DNA from: Clostridium hydrogenum
GTDB lineage: Bacteria > Bacillota > Clostridia > Clostridiales > Clostridiaceae
Direction: 5' to 3'
DNA length: 64,000 bases
NCBI RefSeq assembly: GCF_021432385.1
Contig: NZ_JAEACT010000003.1
Location: 992,001-1,056,000 of the forward strand
Shown here one piece after another: positions 26,990 through 34,617 of the stretch (positions within the stretch are counted from its first letter, which is position 1; every line of letters begins with the position of its first letter). A program made the position numbers and the translations under genes. The notes under the pieces are model-generated. The model did no database searches, was not told the origin of the DNA, and worked only from the letters and a program-made list of their open reading frames with translations.

Positions 26990-28084
26990 TTAAATTCCAA
27001 ACTGACTTTTCAATTCCTCTGCCTCTTGCATATTCACATTCTTGGCAATTGCCGCTTGAACTAAAAGTTTTTGATATTGGCTTAAAGCTCTATACTGAGC
27101 TACTACAGCACCTGAATTAATATTTCCAGAAGCAAGCTGTGACTGCATTTCACTTATTACCGCTCTAGCCCCTCCGTCAGATAAGCTGCCAGCAGCTGCT
27201 GCAAGTTGACCACTCACTTTGCTAGCTAATGCACTATCAACCTTTTTAGTTCCACTTCCACTTTGATTTTGATTACTGCCTCCAGCATTGTTGTTCTGCT
27301 GTGAATTAATTTGATTTACAATATTTTTAACTTCAGTACTAGAAACATTACCTAATTTATTTTTTACATCTTGTACTATATTTTGAGAATTTGGATTATT
27401 ATCAATATATTTAATTACATTCTCAACTTCACTTTTTTCATTTGCATTTAAATTTTCAGCAGCATTAACTAACTTTTCTCTTATATCTGCTAAGTTGCTG
27501 TTATTTAAATTTATCTTTAATTTATCTACTCCTACAACTAACTTTCCTGATTTTATAGCAAAGGAATTTATCTTAACTGGCAATTGTGAGGTACTTATGC
27601 ACAAGCTGCCATTTTCAACCTTTAACTTATCGTTATTTGCAGCCTTAAGCTTATTTAATACCAAAGATTTAGGCACTGTTATTAGCCCTACCTTAAAATA
27701 ATCAGGTGTATATATAATATAATTATCATTTAAAGAAACTTTACCTTGTGAAGATACTAAAAAATTAATATTTTTGTAGCTTATAGGTATTTTAACCTCA
27801 GCCTCATTATTTTTAAAACCAGTGTATATATTTTTTATGGTAATTGGCCCACGTTTTACAGGTTCCTTTAAATAGTTAGCAAATAAACTATTTATATCAT
27901 CACTAGTAAGCTCAACATTTCCACCATACAAAACTGCATTTTTAAGACTATTAAAAGCATTAAGATTTCCAGAAACATTTTCACTATAACCTGAATTCCA
28001 TTTTACCATAACACCAAAAGCGACTATTATAATAACAACTATTGCTAAAAACACTGGCAACTTTCTTATCTTTTTTCTAGACAT
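26990..28084 (-). CDS. Membrane-anchored protein, N-terminal half resembling the DUF2140/YpmS family
   Basis: A 364-residue protein. One membrane segment at about 8-26 (LPVFLAIVVIIIVAFGVMV) follows a basic start. The extracellular half (SLKNAVLYGGNVELTSDDINSLF ... LKVENGSLCISTSQLPVKINSFAIKSGKLVV) resembles the YpmS/DUF2140 fold. The second half is a Ser/Asn/Gln-rich linker and a helical tail (about 290-364). AAGGAGAG precedes the ATG. The gene starts 13 bp after the VanZ-like gene, so the two are co-transcribed. The biochemical function is unknown; the family call is tentative. Confidence 0.55.
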   Translation of the reverse strand: MSRKKIRKLPVFLAIVVIIIVAFGVMVKWNSGYSENVSGNLNAFNSLKNAVLYGGNVELTSDDINSLFANYLKEPVKRGPITIKNIYTGFKNNEAEVKIPISYKNINFLVSSQGKVSLNDNYIIYTPDYFKVGLITVPKSLVLNKLKAANNDKLKVENGSLCISTSQLPVKINSFAIKSGKLVVGVDKLKINLNNSNLADIREKLVNAAENLNANEKSEVENVIKYIDNNPNSQNIVQDVKNKLGNVSSTEVKNIVNQINSQQNNNAGGSNQNQSGSGTKKVDSALASKVSGQLAAAAGSLSDGGARAVISEMQSQLASGNINSGAVVAQYRALSQYQKLLVQAAIAKNVNMQEAEELKSQFGI

Positions 28085-28097
28085 CTAATTTCTCTCC

Positions 28098-28583
28098 TTA
28101 AATTTTCTTATTTTTCCTCTTTAATACACAGTAATAAATTAAATAGCTAAACCACATTCCAAGGTTAGCCCCTAAAAAATCAACAAGCACATCACTTACC
28201 TGTGACGTCCTTCCTGGCACGTACAATTGATGAAATTCATCAAGTACTGCATACAAAAGACATATAAAAAGTATGTAAACTATTGCTCCTTTTCCTTTTA
28301 AACCAAAACAAAAAAGCAAAATTGTAATAACCACTGCAAGGACACAATATTCAAAAGCATGAGCATTCTTTCTTATAAATAAATTGAATTTTTCATCTCT
28401 TGAACTTGCAGGAAGTTTACTATAATCCTTTTTGTTTTCCCCTTTAATACTTCTGTATTCTTCTCTAATATTATTTAATATATTAAAGCTCCTTGTGTTT
28501 GACTTGTCCCCGTTTTGTGAGGAATTAAAGAAAATAAATCCAAGCCAAAGTAAGCAAATTGCTGCCACTATAAGCTTTTTCAT
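28098..28583 (-). CDS. VanZ-family membrane protein
   Basis: 161 residues from the ATG at 28583 (AAAGGATG upstream; an in-frame ATG seven codons earlier has no site). Four hydrophobic segments and the conserved VanZ signatures FIRKNAHAFEYCVLA and LDEFHQLYVPGRTSQVSDVLVDFLGA are present. VanZ proteins have been linked to teicoplanin tolerance and to tolerance of other lipophilic compounds, by an uncertain mechanism. It is first of a probable operon with the YpmS-like gene. A truncated heptamer palindrome lies immediately upstream, where the promoter would be expected. Confidence 0.85.
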   Translation of the reverse strand: MKKLIVAAICLLWLGFIFFNSSQNGDKSNTRSFNILNNIREEYRSIKGENKKDYSKLPASSRDEKFNLFIRKNAHAFEYCVLAVVITILLFCFGLKGKGAIVYILFICLLYAVLDEFHQLYVPGRTSQVSDVLVDFLGANLGMWFSYLIYYCVLKRKNKKI

Positions 28584-28613
28584 GATACCACATCCTTTAG
28601 GCAATGCACATTG

Positions 28614-28729
28614 AAACAGAGTACAAAGTACAGAGTACAGTGTACAGTGAAGGATGATTTGCCTTCCTTACGTCAGGTAAATCTTAGAACTTATATATGC
28701 CAGCTTCGCTGAGCACCACTTGTGGTGCA
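28614..28729. repeat. Heptamer palindrome, locus F (left half)
   Basis: It has a left arm of GTACAAA/GTACAGA units, the hairpin GATTTGCCTTCC...GGTAAATC and part of the central stem with CAGCTTCGCTGAGCACC. The second hairpin and right arm are absent. CATTGAAA just outside the left arm is matched by TTTCAATG just after the truncation point, so a flanking palindrome survived the loss. Confidence 0.75.
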
Positions 28730-28844
28730 ATTTCAATGTTCCAAGTTGTACATCTATAATGTTTTAATTATAACACATAAAAAAATATGATTCATTTAAA
28801 AATTTATTACAATTCAGTTAAAATTATAATGCTTAATACTTAAT

Positions 28845-29031
28845 ACAGAGTACAAAGTACAAAGTACAGAGTACAGTGAAGGTTAATTTTTCTGCTATTC
28901 TCAGAAAAATTTTTGAACTTACTAGATGCTTTAGTTTAGCGTAGCTGAACTAAAGTAAGTTTTAGATTTATCTGACGCTAGGAAGATAAATCATCCTTCA
29001 CTGTACTCTGTACTCCGTAATCTGTACTCTA
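28845..29031. repeat. Heptamer palindrome, locus G (full length)
   Basis: It shows GTACAGA-type arms, side hairpin AATTTTTCTGC...GAAAAATT, central stem AACTTA / TAAGTT with TTTAGTTTAGCG/GCTGAACTAAA, and second hairpin GATTTATCTGACG...GATAAATC. Its right arm overlaps the end of a decayed coiled-coil reading frame and provides that frame's stop codon. The interval 28730-28844 is AT-rich with no other feature. Confidence 0.8.
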
Positions 29032-29231
29032 ATTTTAGGTTTTATTTTATAATTTTCAAATTCCTTTTTTAATTTAAATAAGTCTTCTTCTGTTTGATGC
29101 TCTTTATGTTTAAGGAATTCAACATCTTCTGAGGTTTTATCAATTTTTGAATTTATTTGATTTATATCTTCTGTTATCTTTGCTGTATGCTCATAAATCG
29201 AATCAATTTTGCCTTCTAAATTCCCTACTCT
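28998..29231 (-). pseudogene. C-terminal remnant of a coiled-coil protein gene
   Basis: The minus strand reads about 65 heptad-rich residues (GNLEGKIDSIYEHTAKITED, then INQINSKIDKTSEDVEFLKH and LFKLKKEFENYK) without a start codon or ribosome binding site. It lies in a different frame from the 76-residue gene just upstream, with stop codons between them. The reading frame runs into palindrome G and stops at a TGA inside it. Most simply it is the 3' part of the neighbouring gene, separated by frameshift and nonsense changes. Confidence 0.6.
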
Positions 29232-29254
29232 AGATTATACATTTGAAAATTTCA

Positions 29255-29485
29255 TTATTTAACATTGCTAATATTTATTAGCTTTTTTAATTTTTGTACA
29301 TCTTTTGTTGTTTCTTCTAATTTCATGAATTCAGAATCAGCCTCGGTAACAAATTTTAAAATAGTTTTTTGGGTTTCTTTAATTTCTTGTTGGTTTTTTT
29401 CTATATTATCTAATCTTTTATTGATAGGTTCTAACTTTTTATCAAGCAAGTTTTCTATTGATTTTAATAACAATTCATTTTCCAT
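29255..29485 (-). CDS. Short coiled-coil protein, probably a truncated gene
   Basis: A 76-residue, highly charged heptad-repeat protein (LLKSIENLLDKKLEPINKRL, then DNIEKNQQEIKETQKTILKF). GGCGGTG precedes the ATG. The same type of heptads continues downstream in another frame (28998-29231), so the intact ancestor was probably about 140 residues. Such small coiled-coil proteins of clostridia have no assigned function. No partner gene is evident. Confidence 0.55.
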   Translation of the reverse strand: MENELLLKSIENLLDKKLEPINKRLDNIEKNQQEIKETQKTILKFVTEADSEFMKLEETTKDVQKLKKLINISNVK

Positions 29486-29613
29486 TAATTACACCGCCGT
29501 TAAATTTGTATTATTATTTTATCATTTATAATTTAGCGATTCAATAGGAAAGTTTTCACTAATTAGGCGTTACACTAAGAATTATTTTATACGTAACTTT
29601 AAATATTGCGAAC

Positions 29614-29822
29614 CCTTATTCAGAGTACAACTGACAGAGTACAGAGTACAGTGAATGATGATTTTCTTCCGCCTTGCTACAGAAAATCTTATAACTTATT
29701 TTTTGATTGCTTACGCAATAGCTATATTATCAATGTTGTTCAGCGAAGCTGACAACATTTAAGTTTAAGATTTACCTTACGTAAGGAAAGGTAAATCCCC
29801 CTTCACTATACTCTCTACTCTG
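29614..29822. repeat. Heptamer palindrome, locus H (full length)
   Basis: The arms are shorter and less regular (CAGAGTACAACTGACAGAG). The hairpins are GATTTTCTTCC...GAAAATC and GATTTACCTTACG...GGTAAATC, and the centre carries CAGCGAAGCTGACAAC. Flanks TTTAAATATTGCGAA on the left and TTCGCAATAATTTTAAA on the right extend the palindrome. The left flank (29571-29613) is shared with locus C. Confidence 0.8.
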
Positions 29823-29843
29823 GTTTAATGCTTCGCAATAATT

Positions 29844-30101
29844 TTAAATTGTAGATTTCTTCTTACCTATTTTCTTACTTTCTAAATATATTGTATCTGG
29901 GCATAAATCTTGCTCATGTATCCACTGTATCGTACCCGTAAAAGATTTTACAGTTTTAAATAAATTCCAATCTTTTAATTCTTTAAATATACCTGTATCA
30001 AGGTATGGTTTTACATCAAATATACCTACTTCATCATTAGTAAATGTTATAGTAATTGAAAAATCATTATTAGGTACTACTTCTTTTACTCTTGGATTCA
30101 T
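29844..30101 (-). CDS. DUF2442 domain protein
   Basis: 85 residues from the ATG at 30101. The sequence VKEVVPNNDFSITITFTNDE, VGIFDVKPYLDTGIFKELKD and TIQWIHEQDLCPDTIYL is the DUF2442 pattern. Members often sit in two-gene cassettes that resemble toxin-antitoxin pairs, though no activity is settled. The gene starts 22 bp after the end of the 94-residue gene upstream, so the two form one unit. The ribosome binding site is weak (GTGGTGA). Confidence 0.75.
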   Translation of the reverse strand: MNPRVKEVVPNNDFSITITFTNDEVGIFDVKPYLDTGIFKELKDWNLFKTVKSFTGTIQWIHEQDLCPDTIYLESKKIGKKKSTI

Positions 30102-30123
30102 AAATTCACCACTTTTGCTATAA

Positions 30124-30408
30124 TCACCATGAAATTTGTAATATGCATCTTGTTTCAATTTCTTTCAGTTGAACTTCAAAACCTTTATTTTCTAAGAAAT
30201 TACAAACTTTAATTGCTATTATTCTATTTATTGATAAATCAGGTTCTGATATTGTAAATAAAGTATCACTTTTGCCTTGATTTGCAAATATATCTATAGA
30301 AAAATTAATATCCTTCATATATTTTTCAATCAGCTTGTCAATATCCCTGTTTTTTATAGCTGCTTCCGTTTGTTTTCTTCTTTCTAACGCAGATAAAAAA
30401 TCATCCAT
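30124..30408 (-). CDS. Small protein of unknown function paired with the DUF2442 gene
   Basis: 94 residues from the ATG at 30408, which has GGAGGGATACC directly upstream. It is mixed alpha/beta in appearance with a charged N-terminus (DDFLSALERRKQTEAAIKNR). The middle is IDIFANQGKSDTLFTISEPD. I do not recognise the family; the usual DUF2442 partner DUF4160 is not apparent. It is the first gene of a two-gene unit. Confidence 0.55.
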   Translation of the reverse strand: MDDFLSALERRKQTEAAIKNRDIDKLIEKYMKDINFSIDIFANQGKSDTLFTISEPDLSINRIIAIKVCNFLENKGFEVQLKEIETRCILQISW

Positions 30409-30450
30409 AGGTATCCCTCCTGCCTTTTTCATAGTTCTTTATTGATTTAT

Positions 30451-30798
30451 GCTGTTGCTGTAGAAATCAATTATATTGGGTTCAAGATACTAATGGGCTA
30501 AAGCCCAAACCTCCGGCATCTTTTCGTAATTACCTATTGCTTTGTGCTGTTGCTGTTGAAATTAATTATATTAGGTTCAAGATACTAATGGGCTAAAGCC
30601 CAAACCTCCGGCATCTTTTCGTAATTACATATTGTTTTGTGCTGTTACTGTTGAAATTAATTATATTGGGTTCAAGATACTAATGGGCTAAAGCCCAAAC
30701 CTCCAGCATTTTTTCGTAGTAGACTATAATTTTATGCTGTTGCTGTGGAAATTAATTGTATTGGGTTCGAGATACTAATGGGCTAAAGCCCAAGCCTC
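30451..30798. repeat. Tandem array of a 95-bp unit (three full copies and one partial)
   Basis: Units begin at 30451, 30546, 30641 and 30736, spaced exactly 95 bp, with few differences between them. Each reads GCTGTTGCTGT, an AT-rich stretch, TTCAAGATACTAAT, the hairpin GGGCTAAAGCCC and then AAACCTCCGGCAT. The last unit stops after CCTCCA and runs into an Rpn gene remnant. There are no unique spacers, so it is not CRISPR. It lies immediately upstream of the 94-residue gene and could be a multi-copy regulatory site or small-RNA array. Confidence 0.85.
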
Positions 30799-30807
30799 CA
30801 TATGTGT

Positions 30808-30855
30808 ATTCTTCTTTTATAAATTCCATCCATTGAGTTATCGACGCATTTTCAA
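30808..30855 (-). pseudogene. Remnant of a second Rpn-family gene
   Basis: The minus strand encodes TLENASITQWMEFI, matching ENADITQWMEFIGTE inside the intact Rpn-family gene at 31216-32118. The rest of the gene is deleted. The DNA beyond it (30856-31021) matches the leader and terminator upstream of the intact gene, so this is an internally deleted duplicate. Confidence 0.7.
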
Positions 30856-30867
30856 GTGTCTTATCTT

Positions 30868-31021
30868 TATAGTATTATTATATCCAATTTTAATCACTAC
30901 TTCATTATATTTTTTCAGTTATAAGTTTAGTTTCCATAATAATGACTGTTATCCTGACTATACGGAAAAATCTTTTTAACAAAAATAGAGTTAAGAAATA
31001 CGAATCATTCTTAACTCTATT
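30868..31021. repeat. Duplicated Rpn leader and terminator-like hairpin (second copy at 32158-32316)
   Basis: TAGTATTATTATATCCAATT and the 50 bases after it are almost identical to 32161-32215. The block ends in a hairpin AATAGAGTTAAGAA / TTCTTAACTCTATT (30984-31021) that matches the rfbC terminator. The region 31022-31215 is AT-rich; one minus-strand frame (about 31046-31190) is open except for one TAG, but shows no recognisable motif. Confidence 0.75.
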
Positions 31022-31215
31022 ACAAAACTGATTAACTACTAAATTAAATCAACTATTTATTTTTATTCTTTAGTCCAATTGTGCAATTAATCACATCTTC
31101 AATCAATATTACTTTTATTGCATTGACATTTTTAGTTCTAGAATCACAATGCCACTATATCCAAGTTTCATTGATACCCATTACTTTTTTTCAGTGCACA
31201 ATTTCCAGTAATAGC

Positions 31216-32118
31216 TTATTTTCTTAACTTTTTTATCTCCTCAATAGAAAATCCTGTCTTTAAGGCTATTGTTTCATCATCTAGAACGTCCAAAAGATTT
31301 CTTGCAATATCAATTTTGCCCTCTTTTATACCTCGTTTTATACCTTCCTTCATGCCCTCTTCTCTAGCTGTCTTTATTTTCGTCTTTTGGTCATGGATTT
31401 CTGCCTCTCTAGCCTCGTATGCCATTCTTGCTTTTTCATCTTTGCTTATTATTTGCAATTCATTGTAAGCTTTTTTTATTTCTTTATTCTTAGCTGCTAG
31501 CATTTCCATCACCCCCTTAGATTCTGTACCTATAAATTCCATCCACTGTGTTATATCAGCATTTTCATCTTTCTCTACATCTTTATTATTAAGTTTAGGT
31601 AATTCTAAATAGTGGATTTCTAATGTTTCTGTCAATCTATAGTTTGTTTCATCCTCTGTTATATGATAGCTTGTATGCAACTTATTTAGTGGTATACATT
31701 CAAAATCTAATATATTTATTGTTATACATTTCTTCAGTTTATCGTATGTATCTCCTGATTTTATTTGCGAGGTGTACATTTTTGACCAATAAAAAGTCGT
31801 TCTTTCAGCCATATAATCTGTTGATATTATTTGAATTTCTATATCTAGCTCTTTATCATCTTTTGTTTTAGCCCTTACATCTAAAATTCCTTTTTTATCC
31901 TCAGCAAACTGTCTTGGCAATTCATTATTAATTATTCTCAAATCGTTAAATGCAGATTCTTCTACATTAAGTATTGCACATAACAAAGCTTTTAACAACT
32001 CTATATTCTTTGAATCTCCAAATAATAATTTAAATGCAAAATCTATTTTAGGAGACATTATGAAATTATCATCTTCTGCTTTTTTATTTATTTTCTCATT
32101 TCTTTTTGTTCTAGCCAC
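31216..32118 (-). CDS. Rpn family recombination-promoting nuclease / PD-(D/E)XK transposase-like protein
   Basis: A 300-residue protein beginning at GTG with AGGAG eight bases upstream. It carries MSPKIDFAFKLLFG, the nuclease core GILDVRAKTKDDKELDIEIQ (the D and ExQ residues of the PD-(D/E)XK fold) and FYWSKMYTSQIKSGDTYDKL. The C-terminal tail is charged (KTAREEGMKEGIKRGIKEG) with a helical end. This is the standard layout of the Rpn/PDDEXK transposase-like family, whose members promote RecA-independent recombination or act in phage defence. A degraded duplicate lies just downstream. There is no inverted repeat pair of an insertion sequence. It sits downstream of the rhamnose genes as a stand-alone gene. 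Confidence 0.88.
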   Translation of the reverse strand: MARTKRNEKINKKAEDDNFIMSPKIDFAFKLLFGDSKNIELLKALLCAILNVEESAFNDLRIINNELPRQFAEDKKGILDVRAKTKDDKELDIEIQIISTDYMAERTTFYWSKMYTSQIKSGDTYDKLKKCITINILDFECIPLNKLHTSYHITEDETNYRLTETLEIHYLELPKLNNKDVEKDENADITQWMEFIGTESKGVMEMLAAKNKEIKKAYNELQIISKDEKARMAYEAREAEIHDQKTKIKTAREEGMKEGIKRGIKEGKIDIARNLLDVLDDETIALKTGFSIEEIKKLRK

Positions 32119-32272
32119 TTTACCAACTCCTACAATAATATATTTAATTATTGGTCTATAGTATTATTATATCCAATTTTAATCACTACTTCATTATATT
32201 TTTTCAGTTATGAGTTTAGTTTTCAGAACTATCGCTATTCTCTTGATGGTACATGCAAAAACTTTTTAATAA

Positions 32273-32316
32273 AAATAGAGTTAAGAAATATGAATCATAT
32301 TTCTTAACTCTATTTT
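32273..32316 (-). terminator. Intrinsic terminator of rfbC
   Basis: The hairpin AAAATAGAGTTAAGAAATATG / CATATTTCTTAACTCTATTTT is nearly perfect over 21 bp with a three-base loop, and it directly precedes the rfbC stop codon position at 32317. A shorter duplicate is at 30984-31021. Confidence 0.85.
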
Positions 32317-32874
32317 TTAAAGTTCTATTTTACATTCTGAAAGTCTTGGATGTTTTTGATCTTTATCTGACAGTATAATGTTGTCTATGCCTTCTGTAGG
32401 CCATTCTACATTTATATCAGGATCATTCCACATTATGCCTCCTTCGCTTTCTGGGTGGTAAAATTCTGTACACTTGTAGCAAAATTCTGCTTCCTCTGAT
32501 AATACTAAAAAGCCGTGTGCAAAACCTGTTGGCACATAAAATTGTTTTTTATTTTCTTCGGATAGTGTAACACCTACCCATTTGCCATAGGTTTCTGAAT
32601 TTTTCCTGAGGTCTACTGCAACATCAAAAACTTCTCCTTTTATTACACGTACAAGCTTTCCTTGCATATGTTCTTTTTGAAAGTGAAGCCCTCTTAAAAC
32701 TCCCTTTTTTGATTTTGATTGATTGTCTTGAACAAAAATCATGTCAAGACCGGCTTCTTTGAATTCGTTATAATTATAGGTTTCCATGAAATATCCACGA
32801 TTATCACCGAAAAGGGAAGGGGATATTATATAGACACCGGGTATTGATGTTTTGTTAAAATTAAATTTACTCAA
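32317..32874 (-). CDS. rfbC: dTDP-4-dehydrorhamnose 3,5-epimerase
   Basis: A 185-residue cupin-fold enzyme. It converts dTDP-4-keto-6-deoxyglucose to dTDP-4-keto-L-rhamnose, the third step of dTDP-L-rhamnose synthesis. Family marks are GDNRGYFMETYN, FVQDNQSKSKKGVLRGLHFQ (with the catalytic His), GKLVRVIKGEVFDVAVDLRK, and FAHGFLVLSEEAEFCYKC. The length is normal. It starts at TTG with GGAGG eight bases upstream. It is last in the direction of transcription of the rhamnose set but separated from rfbD by palindrome I, so it may have its own promoter or be reached by read-through. Confidence 0.95.
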   Translation of the reverse strand: MSKFNFNKTSIPGVYIISPSLFGDNRGYFMETYNYNEFKEAGLDMIFVQDNQSKSKKGVLRGLHFQKEHMQGKLVRVIKGEVFDVAVDLRKNSETYGKWVGVTLSEENKKQFYVPTGFAHGFLVLSEEAEFCYKCTEFYHPESEGGIMWNDPDINVEWPTEGIDNIILSDKDQKHPRLSECKIEL

Positions 32875-32893
32875 TTTGTTTACCTCCGTTTAA

Positions 32894-33088
32894 ACAGAGT
32901 ACGGAGTACAGAGTACAGAGTACAGTGAAGGTTAATTTTTCTGCTATCCGCAGAAAAATTTTTGAACTTATAGATGATTTTTTAATTCAGCTGCGCTGAA
33001 TTATTAAGTTCTTAGATTTATCTGACGTGAGGAAGGTAAATCATCCTTCACTGTACTCTGTACTCTGTACTCTGTCATCTGTACTCTG
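32894..33088. repeat. Heptamer palindrome, locus I (full length)
   Basis: It has long, regular GTACAGA-type arms (about four units each). The hairpin AATTTTTCTGC...GAAAAATT comes first, then a central stem with TTCAGCTGCGCTGAA, then hairpin GATTTATCTGACG...GGTAAATC. It sits exactly between rfbD and rfbC; its right edge (CTCTG then TTA) supplies the TAA stop of rfbD. Confidence 0.85.
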
Positions 33089-33988
33089 TTATATGTTATC
33101 TTTACTCTTTTTTTCCAAGTTTTCTATAAAGCATTTTAAGGCTTCTTTCCAGTCTCGCATTTCGTCGCCGACAGTTGATCTTAGCATCATGTTGTCTAGT
33201 GAGGAGAAGGCTGGTCTTTTGGCGGCTCTGGCTAGGTTATCTGAAGTTGTTGGAGTTACGGTGCAGTTTATGCCGCTTAGTGTTATTATTTCCCGGGCAA
33301 AGTCGTACCAGGTACATTCGCCTTTACCTGTACAGTGATATATTCCGTATTCTTCTGTTAGAAGTATTTTTAATATGTGATATGCTAGGTCTTCTGCGTT
33401 AGTTGGGTTGCCCCTTTGATCGTCTACAACATCAAGATGACCTTTTTCTTTTCCTGCTTTCATTATTGTATATACAAAATTTTTACCGTAGTAGCCATAA
33501 AGCCATGCGGTTCTAACTATGAAATATCTAGTGCAGTTTTCTTTTACGTATTGCTCCCCTAAAAGCTTTGTCTTTCCATATACACTTACTGGGTGAGGAA
33601 TATCGTATTCTTTAAAAGGTATGTTTCCTTGACCGTTAAATACGTAATCTGTTGAAACATGAAGCAACTTGGCATTAACTTTTTCAGCTACAATTGCCAA
33701 GTTTCTTGGACCTAGTGAGTTTACTTTAAAGGCTGCATCCATATCAGTTTCACATTTATCTACATTTGTGTAGGCAGCACAGTTTATTATGGCATAAGGC
33801 TTAAAGGAAGTAATGTAATCTGTGACTTCCTTTAAATTGGTTATGTCAAAATCGCTATGACTCAAATACTTTACTTCTAGATCGGAATAGGAGTTGTCTA
33901 TTTCGCCTAGTTCAGACTTTTGAGCTTGTAGGATTTTTTTTAGCTGGGCTCCAAGTTGACCATTGGAACCAGTAATTAATAATCGCAT
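33089..33988 (-). CDS. rfbD: dTDP-4-dehydrorhamnose reductase
   Basis: A 299-residue short-chain dehydrogenase/reductase that reduces dTDP-4-keto-L-rhamnose to dTDP-L-rhamnose with NAD(P)H. It has the nucleotide-binding GSNGQLG at residues 7-13, NCAAYTNVDKCE, STDYVFNG, and the catalytic YGKTK (YxxxK) motif in PVSVYGKTKLLGE. The length is normal to slightly long. The C-terminal tail EKKSKDNI ends at a TAA belonging to repeat I, so the last residues may derive from the insertion. GGGGTGA precedes the ATG. It is flanked by palindromes I and J. Confidence 0.95.
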   Translation of the reverse strand: MRLLITGSNGQLGAQLKKILQAQKSELGEIDNSYSDLEVKYLSHSDFDITNLKEVTDYITSFKPYAIINCAAYTNVDKCETDMDAAFKVNSLGPRNLAIVAEKVNAKLLHVSTDYVFNGQGNIPFKEYDIPHPVSVYGKTKLLGEQYVKENCTRYFIVRTAWLYGYYGKNFVYTIMKAGKEKGHLDVVDDQRGNPTNAEDLAYHILKILLTEEYGIYHCTGKGECTWYDFAREIITLSGINCTVTPTTSDNLARAAKRPAFSSLDNMMLRSTVGDEMRDWKEALKCFIENLEKKSKDNI

Positions 33989-34005
33989 TTAATCACCCCG
34001 TGAAA

Positions 34006-34118
34006 CCAAAGTACAAAGTACAAAGTACAAAGTACAATGAAGGTTAATTTTTCTGCTATTCGCAGAAAAATTTTAAAAACTTATAGATACATTTCAGTTC
34101 AACTGCGTTGAACTTTTA
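34006..34118. repeat. Heptamer palindrome, locus J (left half)
   Basis: It contains four GTACAAA units, hairpin AATTTTTCTGC...GAAAAATT and the central TTCAACTGCGTTGAA hairpin. The second side hairpin and right arm are missing. It begins 18 bases upstream of the rfbD start. The flank 34119-34196 is plain AT-rich DNA. Confidence 0.75.
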
Positions 34119-34196
34119 TTATTTCATATATTTACATTAGATAATAATAAATTACACCTCATCGCACCTTACACTCTAGTATTTGTAATCTGGAGT

Positions 34197-34556
34197 TTAT
34201 TCTAAATTTAAGTGTCTCTTAGTTGTTGAAACTGTAGCACTTAATATTCTGCAAAGTTCTTTACATTTATATAAAATTTGTGGTTGTTGTTCTTTTATAT
34301 ATCCTGTTGCCATGAATAATTGAATCCAATATTCAGTTTCTTCTGCCTCTTTAAGTGCTATATTCATTTTAGTTAAAAAATCTCGTTTGCTTTGTGCACT
34401 TACTCCCTCTTTTACATTTGCTCCAATACTTGTTCCCGATCTTAAAATTTGCTTTGCTAAAACCATATCTTTGCTTTCACCAAGCATTTGCTTGTAAAAT
34501 CCTATTATTTCTATAGCAAAAGCAAATGACTTTTCTTCCATTATATTTATACCCAC
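34197..34556 (-). CDS. Four-helix-bundle protein of the S23/intervening-sequence family
   Basis: 119 residues with GTG as preferred start (AGGAG eight bases upstream); an ATG five codons further in has no site. The pattern is typical: FAIEIIGFYKQMLGESKDM, ILRSGTSIGANVKEG, KMNIALKEAEETEYWIQLF, ILSATVSTTKRH. These small helical-bundle proteins were first seen in 23S rRNA intervening sequences and also occur alone in genomes or next to diversity-generating elements. No rRNA is nearby. It is inserted between rfbB and rfbD with a palindrome on each side, so it looks like accessory cargo. Confidence 0.88.
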   Translation of the reverse strand: MGINIMEEKSFAFAIEIIGFYKQMLGESKDMVLAKQILRSGTSIGANVKEGVSAQSKRDFLTKMNIALKEAEETEYWIQLFMATGYIKEQQPQILYKCKELCRILSATVSTTKRHLNLE

Positions 34557-34617
34557 TTTGAACACTCCTCATAAAATAGTTATTTAAAATATTAACCACT
34601 TACAAGAAGAATATTCA

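Noticed and set aside
30451..30798. Possible CRISPR array
   Set aside because: The whole 95-bp unit is repeated without unique spacers, the repeat is far longer than CRISPR repeats, and no cas genes are present.
31216..32118. Insertion sequence around the Rpn-family gene
   Set aside because: No terminal inverted repeats or target duplications were found; the duplicated flank includes a neighbouring gene's terminator, which fits segmental duplication better.
32894..33088. Tandem GTACAGA units as a CRISPR or simple minisatellite
   Set aside because: The units occur on both sides of a fixed structured core as complementary arms, which neither CRISPR arrays nor plain tandem repeats show.
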